The notes under the pieces were generated by a model. The model saw only the letters and a list, made by a program, of their open reading frames with translations. It searched no databases and was not told where the DNA came from. A stretch of DNA of 64,000 nucleotides from Pseudomonadota bacterium (lineage in GTDB: Bacteria > Pseudomonadota > Gammaproteobacteria > Burkholderiales > REEB80), in NCBI GenBank assembly GCA_018971485.1, contig JAGXAQ010000003.1:62001-126000 (forward strand). The letters are read 5' to 3'. The translations under genes and the position numbers were made by a program. Positions 9,765-18,592 of this stretch are shown piece after piece (position 1 is the first letter of the stretch; each line of letters begins with the position of its first letter).

Positions 9765-10199
9765 ATGGAAAATAATTCGGGGAACCTGACCATTGGCGTT
9801 TTTGCCAGGGCGGCCGGGGTCAACGTGGAGACCATCCGTTTTTATCAGCGCAAGGGCTTGCTGACGAAACCAAACAAGCCTTACGGCAGCATTCGACGCT
9901 ATGGTAAAACGGATGTAACGCGAGTGCGATTCGTGAAATCGGCCCAGCGGCTAGGTTTCAGCCTGGACGAGATTGCTGAACTGTTGCGGCTTGACGATGG
10001 CACCCACTGCGGGGAAGCCAGCGGCCTGGCTGCGCACAAACTCAAGGACGTACGCGAGAAGATGGCCGACTTGGCGCGCATGGAGGCCATGCTATCTGAA
10101 TTGGTGTGCGCCTGTCATGCACGAAAAGAGAATGTTCCGTGCCCACTGATCACGTCGCTACAGGGCGGAGCAAGCCTGGCAGGTTCGGTTGTGCCTTAG
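9765..10199 (+). CDS. merR: Mercury-responsive transcriptional regulator
   Basis: The 144-residue regulator is divergent from merT. The N-terminal winged helix ([23 protein letters not shown]) binds the dyad in the mer promoter, and a coiled-coil dimerisation helix follows. The three Hg-binding cysteines are visible in THCGEA (about residue 84), CACHARKE and VPCPLI. The start lies six bases beyond the -35 box, so MerR controls its own transcription as well. The stop codon lies inside the inverted repeat at 10195-10232, as in Tn21/Tn501. Confidence 0.95.
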   Translation: MENNSGNLTIGVFARAAGVNVETIRFYQRKGLLTKPNKPYGSIRRYGKTDVTRVRFVKSAQRLGFSLDEIAELLRLDDGTHCGEASGLAAHKLKDVREKMADLARMEAMLSELVCACHARKENVPCPLITSLQGGASLAGSVVP

Positions 10200-10232
10200 C
10201 GTGCTTTATTTTCCGTTTTTTGAGGTGGCCCC
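10195..10232 (-). repeat. Terminal inverted repeat, merR side (Tn21 type)
   Basis: Read on the minus strand, the 38 bases GGGGCCACCTCAAAAAACGG then AAAATAAAGCACGCTAAG match the Tn21-family terminal repeat over nearly the whole length, including the terminal GGGG. It overlaps the last codons of merR. Confidence 0.87.
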
Positions 10233-10271
10233 GATAAGGACGTGAAGCAGCTGTCCTGTTGCGCTGGCTGA
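10233..10271 (+). pseudogene. merA: Relic of the 3' end of a second, different merA
   Basis: Directly outside the merR-side repeat the plus strand encodes [12 protein letters not shown] and a stop, which is the C-terminal signature of MerA including the vicinal cysteines. It is not a copy of the intact gene: nearly every codon differs at the third position, and the stop is TGA instead of TAA. Only 13 codons remain, cut exactly at the transposon end. A good ribosome-binding site (GGAGG) and a 12-codon frame follow before pgsA sequence begins. It must come from an earlier mer operon at this place or at the donor site. Confidence 0.8.
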
Positions 10272-10343
10272 GGAAAAGGAGGTGTTCGATAAATGTCTAT
10301 CAGTTTAAGAGACATGAGATATACTGCCTGAAGCTGGCAGCCA

Positions 10344-10922
10344 CTATCCGGTTGATTGGCGTCCGATTAACTCTGGTAGAGCAATACGCAAATAATAAAT
10401 CATTGACCATAATGTCAATAGCGCGGCAATATAAATTAATAACGTTCCAAACCATTGTGCATCAATACCAAAAATTCTATCGTGGTATAACAAAAGGGAG
10501 ATGGCTATCATTTGAGATGCTGTTTTTATTTTTCCGATATAGCTTACGGCTACGCTTTTTCTTTTCCCCAGTTGTGCCATCCATTCGCGTAATGCAGAGA
10601 TAGCAATTTCCCGCCCAATAATAATCAGAGCGATAAAAGCGCCTACTCGACTGATTGCAACTAAAATAATTAATGCGGCTGCAACCATCAATTTATCAGC
10701 AACAGGATCAAGAAAAGCACCAAATTGGGACATTTGATTAAGCTTGCGTGCCAGGTATCCATCAAGCCAGTCCGTGAGGGCCGCAAGAATAAATGCAATT
10801 GCGCCCAGAGTATTTACCCAGTGAGGTGCCAGCCAGGTATCTGGAAGATAAAATACTGCAGTAAAGACTGGAACCAGCAGGATGCGCAGGTAGGTCAGGA
10901 TATTAGGTATGTTTAAGGGCAT
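10344..10922 (-). CDS. pgsA: CDP-diacylglycerol-glycerol-3-phosphate 3-phosphatidyltransferase
   Basis: PgsA makes phosphatidylglycerol phosphate from CDP-diacylglycerol and glycerol 3-phosphate in the inner membrane. The 192-residue protein has the CDP-alcohol phosphotransferase motif DWLDGYLARKLNQMSQFGAFLDPVADK around residue 60, with all aspartates in place, and about five hydrophobic helices. The start MPLNIPNILTYLRI is typical. It is five bases downstream of uvrC, as in most Proteobacteria. The tRNAs that usually follow it have been pushed about 3.9 kb away by the mer element. Confidence 0.95.
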   Translation of the reverse strand: MPLNIPNILTYLRILLVPVFTAVFYLPDTWLAPHWVNTLGAIAFILAALTDWLDGYLARKLNQMSQFGAFLDPVADKLMVAAALIILVAISRVGAFIALIIIGREIAISALREWMAQLGKRKSVAVSYIGKIKTASQMIAISLLLYHDRIFGIDAQWFGTLLIYIAALLTLWSMIYYLRIALPELIGRQSTG

Positions 10923-10927
10923 AAATG

Positions 10928-12727
10928 TTAATGCAATTCCTTGTATATGGTTTCGGCCAGCAGTTTGCTAATGCCTGCAATATGCATCAAATCATCTATG
11001 CTAGCCGCTTCAACTCCCCTGATACCCCCAAATGTTGATAACAGTTTTTGCCTGCGTTTAGCACCGATTCCAGTAATGTTCTCTAGTACAGAATGAGTTC
11101 TTGATTTGCCTCGTTTTGATCTATGGCCAGTTATAGCAAAACGATGGGCTTCGTCCCGGATGGTTTGAATCAAAAACAATCCGGGATGATTCTTTTCTAA
11201 TTGTAACGGGTTTTTTCGATCAGCAAAAATCAATTGTTCATAACCTGCTTTTCTTTCAGGCCCCTTTGAAACCCCAATCACTGGAATATGCTCTAATCCA
11301 TATTCTTTTAACAATTCCACAGCGATATTAACCTGCCCTCTTCCACCATCAATTAGAATCAAATCAGGACCTAACTGTTCGCCTAGAGCAACTTTACGAT
11401 ACCGCCTTGACAGAATATTATTCATGGCAGCAAAGTCATCTCCAGGTGTAATTCCTGTTATATTGAAACGCCTGTATTGGGAAGGCTGCATAGTTAATTT
11501 GTCATAGACGACGCAGGACCCGATAGTTGCTTCACCCATCATATGGCTAATGTCAAAACACTCAATTCTATGGGTATCAGATGGAAGGCCCAAAGCTGAC
11601 TGGAGAGAAGCTAAGCGCTCTTTTTGTGAAGAAATTTGAGTATGATGATGAATTAAAGCAAGATCAGCATTTTTTTGTGCCATATCGAGCCAAACCTGTT
11701 TCTCTCCTCTGGTTTTAGAAATAATTCGCACCGAGTAACCGGCTTTTAAACTTAAAACTTCTTCAAGGGGATTCACATCAAATGCCTGGTTTACCAAAAT
11801 TAAGCCAGGGATAGGTTTTGATAGATAATGCTGCGCCATAAATGTCTCAATAATTGAGGTGTCAATTGCCTCGCTGGCATGTCTGGGAAAGAAACATTGA
11901 TCTCCCAAATGCCTCCCTCCTCGAATCATAACGAGATTAAGGCAATATTTCTCGCTGCTAGAACTTGCTGCAATTACATCTACATCCTGATCTTGTCCTG
12001 AACTAACAAACTGTTTTTCTTGAACCTTTCTTAAGGAGAAAATTTGGTCTCGTAGATGGGCCGCTCTTTCAAAAAGCTGTTGCTGAGCTGCAATATGCAT
12101 TTTTTTTTCAAGTAACTCAATAACTTCATTATGTTTTCCGCTAAGGAAAAGTTCTGCATGTTTAATCGTTTCAGCATAAGACACTGTATCAATTAATCCA
12201 GTGCACGGGGCAGAGCATCGTTTAATCTGGTAGAGCATGCAGGGTCGAGAGCGATTATTAAAAACTGAATCTTCACAGGTTCTTAATTGAAAAATTTTTT
12301 GTAGTAAATGAATGCTTTCCCTGACTGCCCCAGCATTTGGGAAAGGGCCATAATAATGCCCCTGTCGTTCCTGATTTCCCCGAAATAGTCCCAGCTTTGG
12401 AAATTGGTGGCCACTTAAAATGATATAGGGGTAGGACTTGTCATCCCGGAATAAAATATTAAAACGTGGGTTAAGTGACTTGATAAGATTATTTTCAAGT
12501 AGTAATGCTTCAGACTCAGAACGTGTTACAGTGACTTCAATCTGATGGATATGGCTGACCATCAATTGGGTACGAGGAGATAAGTTTGAGTTTTTAAAAT
12601 AAGAAGAAACACGCTTTTTTAGATTTTTGGCCTTGCCTACATAAATAACTTCTTCTTTATCATTGAACATCCGGTATACACCAGGCAATGATGTTAATTG
12701 TAATAGATAAGATTTATAATCAAACAT
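10928..12727 (-). CDS. uvrC: Excinuclease ABC subunit C
   Basis: UvrC makes the dual incision in nucleotide excision repair. The 599-residue protein shows the GIY-YIG nuclease (about 13-93, LPGVYRMFNDKEEVIYVGKAK) and a Cys-rich patch (RPCMLYQIKRCSAPC). A UVR helical pair for UvrB contact follows near residue 205. The C-terminal RNase H-like nuclease (ECFDISHMMGEATIGS, LILIDGGRGQVN) and terminal helix-hairpin-helix motifs complete it. The length is normal. It is the first gene of the uvrC-pgsA pair; 140 bases of AT-rich spacer separate it from nagZ. Confidence 0.96.
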   Translation of the reverse strand: MFDYKSYLLQLTSLPGVYRMFNDKEEVIYVGKAKNLKKRVSSYFKNSNLSPRTQLMVSHIHQIEVTVTRSESEALLLENNLIKSLNPRFNILFRDDKSYPYIILSGHQFPKLGLFRGNQERQGHYYGPFPNAGAVRESIHLLQKIFQLRTCEDSVFNNRSRPCMLYQIKRCSAPCTGLIDTVSYAETIKHAELFLSGKHNEVIELLEKKMHIAAQQQLFERAAHLRDQIFSLRKVQEKQFVSSGQDQDVDVIAASSSSEKYCLNLVMIRGGRHLGDQCFFPRHASEAIDTSIIETFMAQHYLSKPIPGLILVNQAFDVNPLEEVLSLKAGYSVRIISKTRGEKQVWLDMAQKNADLALIHHHTQISSQKERLASLQSALGLPSDTHRIECFDISHMMGEATIGSCVVYDKLTMQPSQYRRFNITGITPGDDFAAMNNILSRRYRKVALGEQLGPDLILIDGGRGQVNIAVELLKEYGLEHIPVIGVSKGPERKAGYEQLIFADRKNPLQLEKNHPGLFLIQTIRDEAHRFAITGHRSKRGKSRTHSVLENITGIGAKRRQKLLSTFGGIRGVEAASIDDLMHIAGISKLLAETIYKELH

Positions 12728-12868
12728 AACATTATGAAAAATAGATTATTTTAATTTTTTATACTAAAAACAGCTTTCACAGGAATCATGTTGCGCAATC
12801 CCCCCGTATTGTTTTTTGGCAATAAATCTTCAGCCATTCATAATTAATATAAGAAGATTAGCATCACA

Positions 12869-13930
12869 TCATAAATTACCAACAATGTCATTAGAATGTG
12901 TTCTTTCTAAGCTTTCAGACAATATGGATAGTTCTTTCCTGGCCTCATGGTAACGTAATGCTGCATTATGATCATAATTTATCTTACGATACATGGTCAT
13001 TAGACGTTGGGTGCTTTTTTCTTCAACCCTGAATTGATTAGCGTAATCAAGAACTAAATCTGCCTGTTCCGGATAATTACATATGAGAACCATATCACAT
13101 CCAGCATCTAAGGCTATTTGGGTCCTTTCAACCATATTACCTCCAATGGCTGCCCCTTCCATGCTAAGATCATCACTAAAAATTACCCCATCAAACTTCA
13201 TCCCATTACGTAAAATGTCTTTAAGCCATGTTTTTGAAAAACCGGCAGGTTGACTATCCACATCTGTATAAAGCACATGAGCCGGCATAACAGAATCCAG
13301 TAAACCCAAAGCAATAAGATCACGGTACGGGATCAGGTCTTGGCTTTCAATCTGAGAGCGAGAACGGGAGTCAACTGGCAGACTTAAATGTGAGTCTGCA
13401 ACAGCATAGCCATGACCTGGGAAATGCTTACCACAGCACTTCATTCCAGTTGCATGCAAGCCTTCAATCAGATAATGGGATAGTTCACTGACAAGGAAGG
13501 GATTCGAAGAAAAAGAACGATCTCCAATCACACTACTGCGGCGAAAATCAATATCTAGCACCGGTGCAAAGCTGAAATCAATATCATGTTGTCCTAACTC
13601 ATAGCCCATTACATATCCAGCAGAAAAGGCAAGTTTTTTCGCAAGCGGTAATGATAGTCTGCCTATTCTGCTCATTGCCGGTATAGGTGTAAAGCCTTCC
13701 CTAAACCGTTGTACTCTACCTCCTTCATGATCCACAGCCACAAGCAAATTTGATCGTAATTCTCGAATATTCCGTATAAGTGTATCCAGCTCATCAGGGC
13801 CTATGAAATTACGTGTAAAAAGAATGACGCCTCCTGTCATAGGGTGCGTTAGACGGCGCTGATCCTCCTTGCTTAGAGAAGTTGAAACAATATCCAGCAT
13901 AATGAAACCGGAAGAAGCAGAACTCATCAT
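12869..13930 (-). CDS. nagZ: Beta-N-acetylhexosaminidase (peptidoglycan recycling)
   Basis: NagZ is a glycoside hydrolase family 3 enzyme that removes GlcNAc from anhydromuropeptides in the cytoplasm. The 353-residue sequence has AVDHEGGRVQRFREGF near residue 66 and the family signature KHFPGHGYAVADSHLSLP, which carries the His/Asp catalytic pair. The nucleophile Asp lies in VIFSDDLSMEGA. Its ATG overlaps the acpS stop by four bases, so it is the last gene of the lepA-to-nagZ run. This position next to acpS is common in Betaproteobacteria. Confidence 0.95.
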   Translation of the reverse strand: MMSSASSGFIMLDIVSTSLSKEDQRRLTHPMTGGVILFTRNFIGPDELDTLIRNIRELRSNLLVAVDHEGGRVQRFREGFTPIPAMSRIGRLSLPLAKKLAFSAGYVMGYELGQHDIDFSFAPVLDIDFRRSSVIGDRSFSSNPFLVSELSHYLIEGLHATGMKCCGKHFPGHGYAVADSHLSLPVDSRSRSQIESQDLIPYRDLIALGLLDSVMPAHVLYTDVDSQPAGFSKTWLKDILRNGMKFDGVIFSDDLSMEGAAIGGNMVERTQIALDAGCDMVLICNYPEQADLVLDYANQFRVEEKSTQRLMTMYRKINYDHNAALRYHEARKELSILSESLERTHSNDIVGNL

Positions 13931-14304
13931 TTTTCCATAATAACAAAGGCTAGAGCATATTGGGTTTCGTCCGCCAGAGACAAAAATGTGCTGCCAATAC
14001 CAAGATGATGAAGATATTGAGTTAGGTGTAATTCAAGCATAAACATTGGTTTTCCAAGAGTATTATGTGCAATTGCAATGTTTTGCAAGGTTACGGGTGA
14101 ACGTAAGCCAGTCCCGATAGCTTTAGAAAATGCTTCTTTTGCTGCGAAATGTTTCGCTAAAAATGAAGCAGGATTCAAAGCCAGATCATATTCTGTCAAT
14201 TCGGCTGGGGTTAGAATCTTACAGGCTATGCGGCGCCCATAGTGGCGGATTAGGTTTTCCATACGTTCTATGGAAACCAGATCCGTGCCGATTCCATGAA
14301 TCAT
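13927..14304 (-). CDS. acpS: Holo-[acyl-carrier-protein] synthase
   Basis: AcpS transfers 4'-phosphopantetheine from CoA to the serine of acyl carrier protein. The 125-residue protein has the two conserved blocks IHGIGTDLVSIERME (Mg-binding Asp) and FLAKHFAAKEAFSKAIGTG. The start overlaps the pdxJ stop and the stop overlaps the nagZ start, each by four bases, indicating a tightly coupled operon. Confidence 0.96.
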   Translation of the reverse strand: MIHGIGTDLVSIERMENLIRHYGRRIACKILTPAELTEYDLALNPASFLAKHFAAKEAFSKAIGTGLRSPVTLQNIAIAHNTLGKPMFMLELHLTQYLHHLGIGSTFLSLADETQYALAFVIMEK

Positions 14305-15026
14305 GGCTGAATATTCGTTATAAGTTTTTTCATATCACGAACTGCCTGCCCTAATCCGCAAAAAATGGCCTGTGAAATAAGGGCATGGCCAATATTAAGT
14401 TCAGAAAAAAGTCCAAGTGAGGCAATAGCAGTAACATTATGATAATTGAGGCCATGGCCAGCATTTACTCTTAGGCCTAAATCTTTTGCCAAAAGGGCTG
14501 CCTTATGAATTTGCCTTAGCTCCGCTTGACGGAAAATATCATCAACAGCATCAGCATAATGTCCTGTATGAATTTCAATCACCTGTGCCCCTGCTTCATG
14601 AGAAGCATGAATTTGATCTGTATCTGGATTAACAAACAAGGATACCCTGACTCCTGCATTTGAAAATCTGTTAACTGTTGATTTGATCAGATCAAAAGAG
14701 CGGACCACATCTAATCCTCCCTCTGTTGTCCGCTCTTCGCGTCGTTCGGGCACGATGCAGACATCCTGTGGCAAAATACCCATAGCATGTTCAATCATTT
14801 CTTCGGTTAGCGCCAGCTCAAGATTCATGTGTGTGGATAATGCTTCCCGAATCAAGGCTACATCCCGATCTTGAATATGTCGTCTATCCTCTCTAAGATG
14901 CAGGGTAATAAAATCCGCGCCATTTTGTTCAGCTATGAGCGCTGCAGCCAACGGGCTGGGATAACTGGTTTTTCTGGTCTCGCGTAAAGTAGCGACATGA
15001 TCGATATTAACACCCAGTTTTAACAT
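14301..15026 (-). CDS. pdxJ: Pyridoxine 5'-phosphate synthase
   Basis: PdxJ condenses 1-deoxy-D-xylulose 5-phosphate with 3-amino-2-oxopropyl phosphate to make pyridoxine phosphate. The 241-residue TIM-barrel protein begins LKLGVNIDHVATLRETR and has HLREDRRHIQDRDV and the C-terminal NAGHGLNYHNV and ELNIGHALIS phosphate-binding loops. It is the usual partner upstream of acpS. A 62-base AT-rich gap separates it from recO; this gap contains the 16-base palindrome AAAATTTATAAATTTT. Confidence 0.96.
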   Translation of the reverse strand: MLKLGVNIDHVATLRETRKTSYPSPLAAALIAEQNGADFITLHLREDRRHIQDRDVALIREALSTHMNLELALTEEMIEHAMGILPQDVCIVPERREERTTEGGLDVVRSFDLIKSTVNRFSNAGVRVSLFVNPDTDQIHASHEAGAQVIEIHTGHYADAVDDIFRQAELRQIHKAALLAKDLGLRVNAGHGLNYHNVTAIASLGLFSELNIGHALISQAIFCGLGQAVRDMKKLITNIQP

Positions 15027-15088
15027 ATTTAATTCCGTTGTAAATTACATTTTATCAATGAGAAAAAAAAGATAAAAATTTATAAATT

Positions 15089-15814
15089 TTATTTATGTTT
15101 TTTTAAATCATTCATCAACTGCACAGTTTTTAAAGGTTGGCCATTCAGATAATAGCTCATAACGTATCGTATCAGTTCACGTGATTCCTTAAGAGTCTTG
15201 TTGCGCTCATACAATTCCTGCTTCATATCAACAAGAGTCTGACCAGAGATCAAAAATCCCGAGTTATGCTGATTTACATTACGAACTGGGCCTTGCTCAA
15301 CAAAATAATCATATTGTGCATTTGGATCAATGGGTTGATTTGTAAAAGCTTCGCTATCAAGTACAAGCCCATACCCTAATGCACTTAGAAGTTTAATTTC
15401 GAAGCGCCGAAGAAGTGCTGATTGGTTATAAACTGCCTCACCTAATAATTTTAATGTAAGTTCGTACTCATCAAAGAGCTGATCATAAGCATCATGACGC
15501 ATAAGCAGTTTTAGCAAGATTTCATTCAGATAAAAGCCGCAAAATAGAGCTTGCCCTACAAGTAGCTTTTGCCCGCCCACCCATTCCGCTTTGGTTAAAG
15601 TCAGCAATTCGCCTTTACCCTGAGCATAAAGAAGTAAAGGTTGAAAAGGCATTAACAGACCGCGAAGATCAGATTTTGGACGTCTTGCCCCTCTTGCCAC
15701 CATGCCGACACGTCCGATATTCCGTCCAAAAATTTCAAGAATATAGCTTGTTTCACGATAAGGATAGGCATGGAGTACAAACGAAGGTTCATTTTCGATC
15801 CTGATTGACTCCAA
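15089..15814 (-). CDS. recO: DNA repair protein RecO
   Basis: RecO works in the RecFOR pathway, annealing ssDNA and loading RecA at gaps. The 241-residue protein has the N-terminal OB fold (SFVLHAYPYRETSYILEIFGR, then MVARGARRPKSDLRG) and a helical C-terminal domain. The zinc-finger cysteines found in some RecO proteins are not seen, as is usual in beta- and gammaproteobacteria. It is nine bases after era and is part of the rnc-era-recO core. Confidence 0.93.
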   Translation of the reverse strand: MESIRIENEPSFVLHAYPYRETSYILEIFGRNIGRVGMVARGARRPKSDLRGLLMPFQPLLLYAQGKGELLTLTKAEWVGGQKLLVGQALFCGFYLNEILLKLLMRHDAYDQLFDEYELTLKLLGEAVYNQSALLRRFEIKLLSALGYGLVLDSEAFTNQPIDPNAQYDYFVEQGPVRNVNQHNSGFLISGQTLVDMKQELYERNKTLKESRELIRYVMSYYLNGQPLKTVQLMNDLKKHK

Positions 15815-15823
15815 GTCTCCCTC

Positions 15824-16729
15824 CTAGAGATCAAAGCCCAAACTTTTAATGGCCTGGTCATTGTCAGCCCATCCACTTTTAATTTTAACCCATAGCTTAA
15901 GATAGACCTTGTGGCCGAACAGCTTTTCCATACCCAGACGTGCATCAGTTCCAATCTGTTTAAGTCGCGTACCTTTGTTTCCTATCATCATGGCTTTCTG
16001 CCCATTTGTTTCAACGATAATGGCAGCATGGATATGGTAGAAATTTGTCCTTATTTCAAAAGATTCAATTTCAACAAATGTACTATAAGGAACCTCATCA
16101 CCCAGACTACGAAAGATTTTTTCGCGGATAATTTCAGCAGCTAGAAACCGCTCGCTTCTGTCTGTTATATCCTCTGCAGAGAAAAAAGCTTCACCTTCAG
16201 GAAGATAGGGTTCAATCTCATTTAATAACACTTCTAATTGAATGCCAGAAACAGCGCTCACAGGAACGACTGCGGCAAAACTATGTTTTTGAGCTATTTC
16301 TTCTATAAATGGTAATAAACGGGATTTATCGGTAATTTTGTCAATTTTGTTAATGGCCAGAATAACCGGAGTAGATTTTGATAGCAGATTGAGCATTTCC
16401 TCATCTGCAGGTGTGTATTTTAAGGCCTCAACCACCCAAAGAATAAGGTCAATATCTTTTAAAGCCTGAAGAACAGTCCGGTTTAAACTACGGTTTAATG
16501 CATTAAGATGATTTTTTTGAAAGCCAGGGGTATCCACAAATATGAATTGAGAAGCCCCTTTAGTCAGAATACCATGAATTCGATGTCGGGTAGTTTGTGC
16601 GCGTCTTGAAGTAATAGATAACTTCTGACCAATTAAATGATTAAGAAGGGTCGATTTGCCCACGTTCGGGCGTCCGATTAAACTAATATAACCGGTTCTG
16701 GATACTGAAGCGCGTGGTTCTTGAGTCAT
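15824..16729 (-). CDS. era: GTPase Era
   Basis: Era is an essential GTPase that binds the 3' end of 16S rRNA during 30S assembly. The 301-residue protein has G1 GRPNVGKSTLLN, G3 DTPGF and G4 NKID, and a C-terminal KH domain (VETNGQKAMMIGNKGTRLKQIG). The start overlaps the rnc stop by four bases. Upstream of G1 there is a short nonconserved tail, MTQEPRASVSRTGY. Confidence 0.97.
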   Translation of the reverse strand: MTQEPRASVSRTGYISLIGRPNVGKSTLLNHLIGQKLSITSRRAQTTRHRIHGILTKGASQFIFVDTPGFQKNHLNALNRSLNRTVLQALKDIDLILWVVEALKYTPADEEMLNLLSKSTPVILAINKIDKITDKSRLLPFIEEIAQKHSFAAVVPVSAVSGIQLEVLLNEIEPYLPEGEAFFSAEDITDRSERFLAAEIIREKIFRSLGDEVPYSTFVEIESFEIRTNFYHIHAAIIVETNGQKAMMIGNKGTRLKQIGTDARLGMEKLFGHKVYLKLWVKIKSGWADNDQAIKSLGFDL

Positions 16730-17400
16730 GGCTGGACAACCTGTTCATAGGCTAATTGAGCTGCTGCCTGTTCAGCAGTTCTTCTGCTCGGACCTTCACC
16801 TCTTGTTCGAAGATCAAAGGCAGGCACATGACACTCTACCTCGAAATGTTGCGCATGAGCCTTACCACTAACTTCAATTACAGTATAAATTGGTAAGCCT
16901 ATCCGTTTGTTTTGCAAATATTCTTGTAGAGTTGTTTTGGCATCTTTACTTAATTTTTCCAGATCCACCATGTTTATTAATGATTCATAAAGTCGCAGAA
17001 TCATTTCCTGTGCGGCAATAAATCCTGAATCAAGATAAACGGCACCAATTAAGGCTTCAAGTGTATCAGATAAAATAGATTGCCGACGAAACCCGCCACT
17101 TTTAAGTTCCCCTTCACCCAATTTAAGATGGTTTCCCAAATTTAGTTTCTGAGCAATCTCAAATAGGGTTTCCGCGCGCACTAAATGGGAGCGGAATCGG
17201 CTTAACTCGCCTTCTGACAGTTTCGGATATTGATGATAAAGCGTGTCAGCTATGACCATATTTAAGATACTATCGCCTAAAAATTCCATACGTTCGTTAT
17301 GGGGCATCCCGAAAGAGCGATGGGTCAGAGCTGTTTGAAACAGTCTTAAATCATTAAATTGATGTCCTAACAGTTTAATGAGTCGATCGTTACTATCCAT
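16726..17400 (-). CDS. rnc: Ribonuclease III
   Basis: RNase III cuts double-stranded RNA, including the 30S rRNA precursor. The 224-residue protein has the signature HNERMEFLGDSILNMVI with the acidic Mg-binding residues, a second acidic site in DTLEALIGAVYLDSG, and a C-terminal double-stranded RNA-binding domain (about 155-222). It directly abuts the DUF4845 gene, with the ATG immediately after that stop. Confidence 0.97.
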   Translation of the reverse strand: MDSNDRLIKLLGHQFNDLRLFQTALTHRSFGMPHNERMEFLGDSILNMVIADTLYHQYPKLSEGELSRFRSHLVRAETLFEIAQKLNLGNHLKLGEGELKSGGFRRQSILSDTLEALIGAVYLDSGFIAAQEMILRLYESLINMVDLEKLSKDAKTTLQEYLQNKRIGLPIYTVIEVSGKAHAQHFEVECHVPAFDLRTRGEGPSRRTAEQAAAQLAYEQVVQP

Positions 17401-17790
17401 TTAAGAATGTCCAGGGGGAGCTTTAACCTTAAAATCCATTAATAATGAAAAACGACCAAAAAGATGCGCCTTAACATGGTAATGAATGGTAATGACAAGG
17501 TTGCCTTGAGAGTTCTTAATAACAATGTCTCTATCTGAAACATCTGTTACATTGTTTACATTAAGTCGTTTTCTTAAATCAAGAAGGATTTCTTCTGGTG
17601 ATTTTGTTGCCTCAGCAGGATCAGAAACAATACCGTTGATAGATGTCTTGACTGAATAATATTCAACATATGCTGGTACTACATGAATAGTTATAAGCCC
17701 TCCTCCAACCAATACTATCAGCCAGCAAACAAGGGTTAATACGCCACCTTTCTGAGATCGGGTTATTCTTTTAGTGAATAAGGGTTCCAA
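17401..17790 (-). CDS. DUF4845 membrane protein between lepB and rnc
   Basis: The 129-residue protein has one N-terminal membrane helix (GGVLTLVCWLIVLVGGGLITIHVVPAYVEYY) and a small extracytoplasmic domain. It matches the DUF4845 family, which sits between lepB and rnc in many beta- and gammaproteobacteria. Its function is unknown. The start lies 20 bases inside the lepB coding region, in a different frame, so translation is likely coupled to lepB. No later start codon would preserve the helix. Confidence 0.85.
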   Translation of the reverse strand: MEPLFTKRITRSQKGGVLTLVCWLIVLVGGGLITIHVVPAYVEYYSVKTSINGIVSDPAEATKSPEEILLDLRKRLNVNNVTDVSDRDIVIKNSQGNLVITIHYHVKAHLFGRFSLLMDFKVKAPPGHS

Positions 17791-18574
17791 TTCGCTTAGG
17801 TTCCTTGAAATTAAACCAGATTAAAAAAGCCTTTCCAACCAGATCGCTATCTGGAACAAAACCCCAATAACGGGAATCGCGACTATCATCCCGATTATCT
17901 CCTAGCATAAAATATTCATGTTGAGGCACTTTGCAAGTAAATCCACCATCTGAATAAGTGCAATGATTTTTATCAGGAAAATCAACTACATCGCCAGGCC
18001 TTACAGTAGGTTCAGTTGGATCCAGAATGATATCATGAACTACATTTCCGAGTTTTTCATGATAGCGTACGGTTGTCACATAATTATATCCGGGGGTGGA
18101 ATAGCTGTATCCCCCCACTTTTTCAAGAGGCACCGGTACTCCATTAATTGAAAGCTTTTTGTTATGATAACTTACAATATCTCCAGGCAAGCCAATAAGA
18201 CGTTTTATATAATCAATACTGGTATTATCAGGATAACGAAAAACAACCACATCACCCCGCTGTGGCTTTTCTACATTAAAAATTTTCCAATTTAATACAG
18301 GCACCCGAATCCCATAGTCAAATTTATTGACTAAAATAAAATCACCCGGAATCAACGTAGGCATCATAGATCCTGAAGGAATTTTAAAGGGCTCTACCAG
18401 AAAGGAGCGGATTAAAAAAACAACCAGGATCACAGGAAAGAAGCTACGTGAATATTCAACCAGAACAGGCTCGCGTTGACTACTGGTTCGCTTATGTTTA
18501 CCCACTTTCGCGTCATAAAGCCAAACAAGTCCAGTGACAATCAGCGCGATAATCATGAATAGGGCAAAATCCAT
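17771..18574 (-). CDS. lepB: Signal peptidase I
   Basis: LepB removes Sec and Tat signal peptides at the periplasmic face. The 267-residue protein has two N-terminal membrane segments, the catalytic serine in PSGSMMPTL and the catalytic lysine in YIKRLIGLPGD. The box GDNRDDSRDSRYWGFVP is conserved near the C-terminus. A Cys-bounded loop (HCTYSDGGFTCKVP) precedes this box. It is the usual gene downstream of lepA, here 18 bases away. Confidence 0.96.
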   Translation of the reverse strand: MDFALFMIIALIVTGLVWLYDAKVGKHKRTSSQREPVLVEYSRSFFPVILVVFLIRSFLVEPFKIPSGSMMPTLIPGDFILVNKFDYGIRVPVLNWKIFNVEKPQRGDVVVFRYPDNTSIDYIKRLIGLPGDIVSYHNKKLSINGVPVPLEKVGGYSYSTPGYNYVTTVRYHEKLGNVVHDIILDPTEPTVRPGDVVDFPDKNHCTYSDGGFTCKVPQHEYFMLGDNRDDSRDSRYWGFVPDSDLVGKAFLIWFNFKEPKRIGTLIH

Positions 18575-18592
18575 CTCTACTCCATAGTTTTG

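Noticed and set aside
10259-10603. 114-residue plus-strand ORF after merR
   Set aside because: It starts inside the merA relic and runs antisense through pgsA, so it is not a real gene.
15073-15088. Palindrome AAAATTTATAAATTTT as a terminator between pdxJ and recO
   Set aside because: Purely A/T with no stable stem; it is within an AT-rich gap where such palindromes arise by chance.
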